This document shows, one piece after another, positions 15,460 through 18,636 of a stretch of DNA of 18,636 nucleotides (the stretch's first letter is position 1; each line of letters opens with the position of its first letter). Source of the DNA: Gyrodactylus bullatarudis (lineage: Eukaryota; Platyhelminthes; Monogenea; Gyrodactylidea; Gyrodactylidae). The notes beneath the pieces were generated by a model that ran no database searches, was not told the origin of the DNA, and saw only the letters and a program-made list of their open reading frames with translations. Position numbers and translations under genes: made by a program. The DNA lies in the NCBI GenBank assembly GCA_012064415.1, contig SSNU01002989.1, positions 1 through 18,636 of the forward strand. The letters are read 5' to 3'.

Positions 15460-16679
15460 ATGATTAAAACAAATTTCTATTCTATCCTTGATACTTGTTT
15501 GAAAATTGTTGGCACTTTTTTGACTTGAAAATGATTACTACCTCATATTTCTTTTTAAAGCCGAATTTCACACTTAATTGGTGTTATTTTTAACTGGCAA
15601 CTCTTATCAACTTAATTGTATATGCTTTTGTAAAGTTGATACGAAGAATGACTGAAGAATGAATGCGTGAATAAATAAGTATATTTTACAAGGCAATCTT
15701 TTATACGAATCCCAAGATTCAGTTATAAATCTGTAAAAATTATTTAGTTAGATGTTTTATAATAATCGAGATATCATATAAGGACTTTACTTTCCGATAC
15801 AACTGTAAGTTTAGCCAAACATTCACTAATGCAACGATTCGGGTAGTTACATAAATTGATCAAGAAATTATTATTAAGGGAGTTTAGAAGATTTAATGAA
15901 TTAAATTTCGAATCAATTCTTTTTTTTACATTAATCTATAAGGGTACTGAACTGTTCAATACAGATGAAGGCAGGAATAGAATCAGAGGGGATTTTGTCG
16001 ATGATTCCGAAATTTTCAAAGATTTTTAATGGAAGAGGCTTTGTTTATATTGAGAAATTTTCTGAACTTGGACCAACCTCTTTGAGGATTGGATCTGAGA
16101 TCAGACAGGATATTTTCTTCAAAAGCTTTCAGGGCAACAGATTCAATATTAGAGGATATTTGAAAAAAGATTTAATTATTATAATTGAATTAATTATTAG
16201 AAAACAGTACAGTTGTACCTCTATAAAAAATGTAACAAACCTATCCCTCTCCTCTCTGCCTAAGTTGAGAAAATTAATGTATAGCTACTATTAAGTAGGT
16301 TTATAAGTGTCAAACTTTCAAAAAAAATAAAATTCACTCAAGTTTGATTCATTAGTTAGAGAATTTTCTGCTAATTCTTTCTATCTAATGAAAATACCAG
16401 TTTTGATTTTGGATTTCGTCTTTACACACTCTTGACCTGTACCCCCTCCACTTGTTAACACCCACAATTGGGGAACAACTGTAATTTTAGCTTACATCAC
16501 TCTTTCCCCTATAATCAACTCGAAATATTAATGATTAATCAATCCTTAAACGTGCAAAGAATTAGGATTGGTAAATGTGACAATAATGTATTGAGAAGCA
16601 GATAAATGTTTTTTATTCATGTGTTTATTAGATAAATATTTATAAAAAAGGGTAATTAAAGATGGTTAGTTGAAAACAA
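15460..16679. other. Long stretch without a supported gene
   Basis: About 1.2 kb in which no coding sequence is supported. A 109-codon ORF at 15965-16294 starts with ATG but has a low-complexity, isoleucine/lysine-rich tail and no motif. The AAGTGCCAACAATTTTCAAA-like sequence (minus strand, about 15490-15520) upstream of the Tc1-like gene is reminiscent of Tc1 ends, but no partner exists because the other end is lost. The last 80 bases carry the poly(A) signals of the gene at 16680-17117. Confidence 0.5.
16612..16629 (-). promoter_or_regulatory. Poly(A) signals of the gene at 16680-17117
   Basis: On the minus strand AATAAA is read at 16629-16624 and again at 16617-16612, about 50-70 bases after the stop codon (16682-16680). 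That distance and the doubled signal suit a real 3' end of a transcript. In DNA this AT-rich the hexamer can occur by chance, so the support comes from its position together with the intron. Confidence 0.55.
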
Positions 16680-17117
16680 TTATTTGTGGGATCGTTTTCT
16701 ATTGTTTGAACTGGAGAAGGTTGATCTGGCCTCCTCTCCAAACTCTTCCAAAGTAGAACTGCTCCATTTTGCATTGAGTTCTTGTTGGTGCCTTGGATCA
16801 AACAGGGATAAAAACAGGAACTTTTGGATACTCTCATCGGTGTCTCCAAAATACATGCGTATAAGGGCCACTTTACGATCGATCTTCCGAGGATCAATAA
16901 GTACTTGGCCGAACTGCTTGGCCTTGGACAGAAGAATTTCCTCCGGCGGCTCCGTGTGGATCATTTCATCAAACGTCGACTGGAATAAAAAATATTTATT
17001 TACACGATTAAACAAAAAGATTGATCTTTGTTGTAAAATACTCACTGGTATGTCAAGGTCCGCAAGGCCAAGTGTGTTATTTAGGTTAAATATTAACCAT
17101 TTAACTTGAACATTCAA
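16680..17117 (-). CDS. Last exons of an unidentified gene (two exons, 66-bp intron)
   Basis: The terminal exon (16979-16680) encodes STFDEMIHTEPPEEILLSKA, FGQVLIDPRKIDRKVALIRM, TDESIQKFLFLSLFDPRHQQ and a serine-rich basic tail ending NNRKRSHK, then TAA. The preceding 66 bases (17045-16980) begin GTGAGT and end TTCCAG, both good splice sites, and removing them keeps phase 0, joining LGLADLDIP to STFDE. Exon boundaries further upstream are unclear; the frame is open to 17117. Two poly(A) signals follow the stop. The protein end looks soluble and helical, with a possible nuclear-localisation-like KRSHK tail. Its sequence is not interrupted, and codon choice is more balanced than in the neighbouring relics. 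I do not recognise the family: it may be a cellular gene end or an intact element gene. A plus-strand ORF over the same bases (16684-17109) reads through the splice sites and is a shadow. Confidence 0.55.
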   Translation of the reverse strand: MNVQVKWLIFNLNNTLGLADLDIPVSILQQRSIFLFNRVNKYFLFQSTFDEMIHTEPPEEILLSKAKQFGQVLIDPRKIDRKVALIRMYFGDTDESIQKFLFLSLFDPRHQQELNAKWSSSTLEEFGEEARSTFSSSNNRKRSHK

Positions 17118-17168
17118 TTAAGCATTTTCGACAAGATCCCTGGAGATAAGCTTCCTTGTTAACACTAG

Positions 17169-18442
17169 ACTAGCAATAATATCTTCTTAATTGACTCAGG
17201 AGCTAATCTTTCTTCTATTGATATAGATCCCCAAGGGTGGGAACACGGATCATGTCAAGTAGCAGGCGGTGGTTGTCTCAAAGTTGGAATAAGGGTTCCA
17301 AAAGAACAATAAATAATTTATCTTATAATTATTATTTTTATTTAATTAAAACTGGTTTTAATTGTTTAGGAATTGATATCATCAGTGGGTTATTGATCCT
17401 GTGGTCAATAGTATTTATGATAAGGTTCATAATACAACACTATGGTGTGTTCCCATGATGGTTAATTCAATGGCAATTAATAATATGGAGTCAGATAGAG
17501 ACATTAGAATTGGCTAATAGTTATCCTAAACTCTTTGATGTGAGTGAAGTTGGTAGTTTTATCAAGGGTATAGAACATAGCATCATTACTAATGGTAATC
17601 CTGTTAGAATTCCAAATAGAAATTTCTCTGAAGCTGATCAAGGCTGAATTTTTGGAGTTAGAGAAACGGGGTATAGTGAGGTCATCAAGTGAATAGCGTG
17701 CCCAATTAACCATACACATCACAGAAAAGAAAGTTGAAATATGCTGTGATGTAAGAGGTCTTAATAGAATAACTGTTATAGACAATTATCCTATCCCACA
17801 TTTGATGGATATAACTTGATAGTTTTCAGGCAAAAAGATTTTCTCTAAACATGATGCTCATAAAGCTTATCATCAGATAAGAGTGAGGGAGGAAGATGTT
17901 AAGAAAACAGCAATAGAGACAGGGTTTGGTCTTTTTGAATATGCAGGTATGCCATTTGGTTTAAATAATGCCAGTGCTACTTACCAAAGAGCCATGGATA
18001 CAATCCTGGTTAATATTGAGGGAGTTATTGCATATGTAGATGATATATTAATTGGTTCTAATTCCAAGGAGGAACATATGTGTACTCTAAACCAGGTTTT
18101 CACAGCATTAGATCAGGCTAATGTAAGGCTTAGATTGGAAAAATGTGAATTTCTTAAGGAGGAAATTCTTATGAATTCTTGGGTCATAATTTATCCCAGC
18201 AAGGTTTAGCTCCATTAGATGAGAAAACTATAGCCATTTGCAACTTTCCTACTCCTAATACTAAGAAGGTTATGCAATTTTTGGAAATGATCAATTTTTA
18301 CAGTCGATTTTATGATAAGTTAGCCATAATAGAAGCTCCTTTAAGAGATTTGATCAATGGGAGCAAGGCTAAGGATGGTCCAATTGTATTGGAAGGTTCA
18401 GCATTAGGGAGTTTTAATAATTTGAGAGTTAATGAAAACTAA
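17169..18442 (+). pseudogene. Ty3/gypsy-type pol fragment: protease, reverse transcriptase, start of RNase H
   Basis: In order on the plus strand: NIFLIDSGANLSSIDID (17175-17225), the aspartic protease active site DSGA; a linker with LFDVSEVGSFIKGIEHS and PVRIPNRNFSEAD (17504-17647), the lead-in to reverse transcriptase; then, in frame 17631-18208, EFLELEKRGIVRSSSE, ITVIDNYPIPHLMD, KIFSKHDAHKAYHQI, GFGLFEYAGMPFGLNNASA, YQRAMDTIL, GVIAYVDDILIGSNSKEEH (catalytic YVDD) and LRLEKCEFLKEE; then, in another frame, LGHNLSQQGL, FPTPNTKKVMQFLEMINFYS and APLRDLI up to 18442. Stops at 17697 region, in the TFF-equivalent near 17817-17822, and two frame changes show it is dead. RNase H and integrase are cut off after about 18470, with no LTR seen. 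It lies upstream of, and on the opposite strand to, the gene at 16680-17117. Confidence 0.85.
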
Positions 18443-18636
18443 ATTTTGAAAACTCCCGAGCCTAACAGTCTAGCAAAAAAAGTACGTAAAGATAAAATTT
18501 GGAGGAATCGTAGAGTTTGATGTGAAAGTAAAAAATATCAACCAAAAAAATTTTTCAACGTGTAGTTTTCGAGTAATTTGACATTTAGTACGAAAAAAAT
18601 TGAGTCAAATTTTATCCTATAGAATTTTTATTTCTC
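18443..18636. other. AT-rich window end without a supported gene
   Basis: After the pol similarity fades, near 18470, nothing coding is supported. The stretch is rich in A runs and contains no LTR end that I could identify. Confidence 0.4.

Noticed and set aside
15965..16294. Plus-strand 109-codon ORF with an ATG
   Set aside because: Biased I/K/L-rich composition, no motif, no splice or poly(A) context; a chance frame is more likely.
16684..17109. Plus-strand 141-codon frame
   Set aside because: Shadow of the minus-strand gene: it reads straight through the intron, while the minus strand has matching splice sites and poly(A) signals.
1..18636. CRISPR arrays, toxin-antitoxin or other prokaryotic defence systems, tRNA and rRNA genes
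   Set aside because: No regular repeat-spacer array, no operon structure and no RNA-gene signature was seen; the introns and element types point to an animal genome.

Overview
This window reads as AT-rich, intron-bearing, non-coding DNA from an animal nuclear genome, most likely an arthropod. A small crustacean such as a caligid copepod (sea louse) would fit, but that is my impression from the mix of element families and from introns of about 65 bp; no single marker here proves it. There are no bacterial operons, no rRNA or tRNA genes that I can see, no CRISPR array and no intact long gene. Nearly every recognisable coding stretch is a decayed transposable element, and nearly all carry stops or frameshifts. 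Many conceptual ORFs lack an ATG, so the starts given are limits of similarity and not initiation sites.

Layout. Positions 500-660 hold a cluster of overlapping palindromes followed by a TATA box and an AATAAA, resembling part of an LTR. A Merlin/ISXO2-type transposase pseudogene lies at about 853-1691 (+), followed by a 140-bp repeat (1693-1834) that recurs at 4967-5105. Next come a possible LINE 3' fragment (1771-2139, -), the cysteine-rich tail of a KRBA2-like integrase protein (2505-2816, -), a nearly whole Tigger/pogo transposase with its DDD residues intact (2851-3820, -), a double-HTH fragment (3821-4156, -), a hAT-like C-terminal fragment (4679-4966, -) and a second Tigger/pogo fragment with a short intron (5318-5705, -). 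A 737-bp internally deleted mariner with both terminal inverted repeats and its TA duplication is at 6013-6749.

The middle (7396-9783) holds two copies of an unnamed multi-copy invertebrate protein family, the second joined end to end with a Ty3/gypsy reverse-transcriptase fragment on the opposite strand. A hAT pseudogene (10283-11117, +), a tiny BED-finger ORF, a tandem repeat, an HTH-bearing fragment, an unidentified exon-like ORF, a third Tigger/pogo (13188-13750, +) and a Penelope-like N-terminal fragment (14042-14517, +) follow. An inverted duplication with 132/140-bp arms (14497-14817) abuts a Tc1-like transposase with a 67-bp intron (14818-15459, -).

The right end carries the only stretch that looks like a possible cellular gene: the last two exons of an unidentified gene (16680-17117, -) with a phase-0 66-bp intron and two poly(A) signals. 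Immediately upstream of it, on the other strand, is a Ty3/gypsy pol fragment (17169-18442, +).

How the parts work together: they do not form a pathway. The region is a mosaic of nested and abutting dead elements. I looked for a new system and did not find one. The best leads are the unnamed protein family present twice, the inverted duplication of an exon-like CxxC-encoding sequence, the unidentified gene end at 16680-17117, and the short introns that rejoin transposase reading frames.
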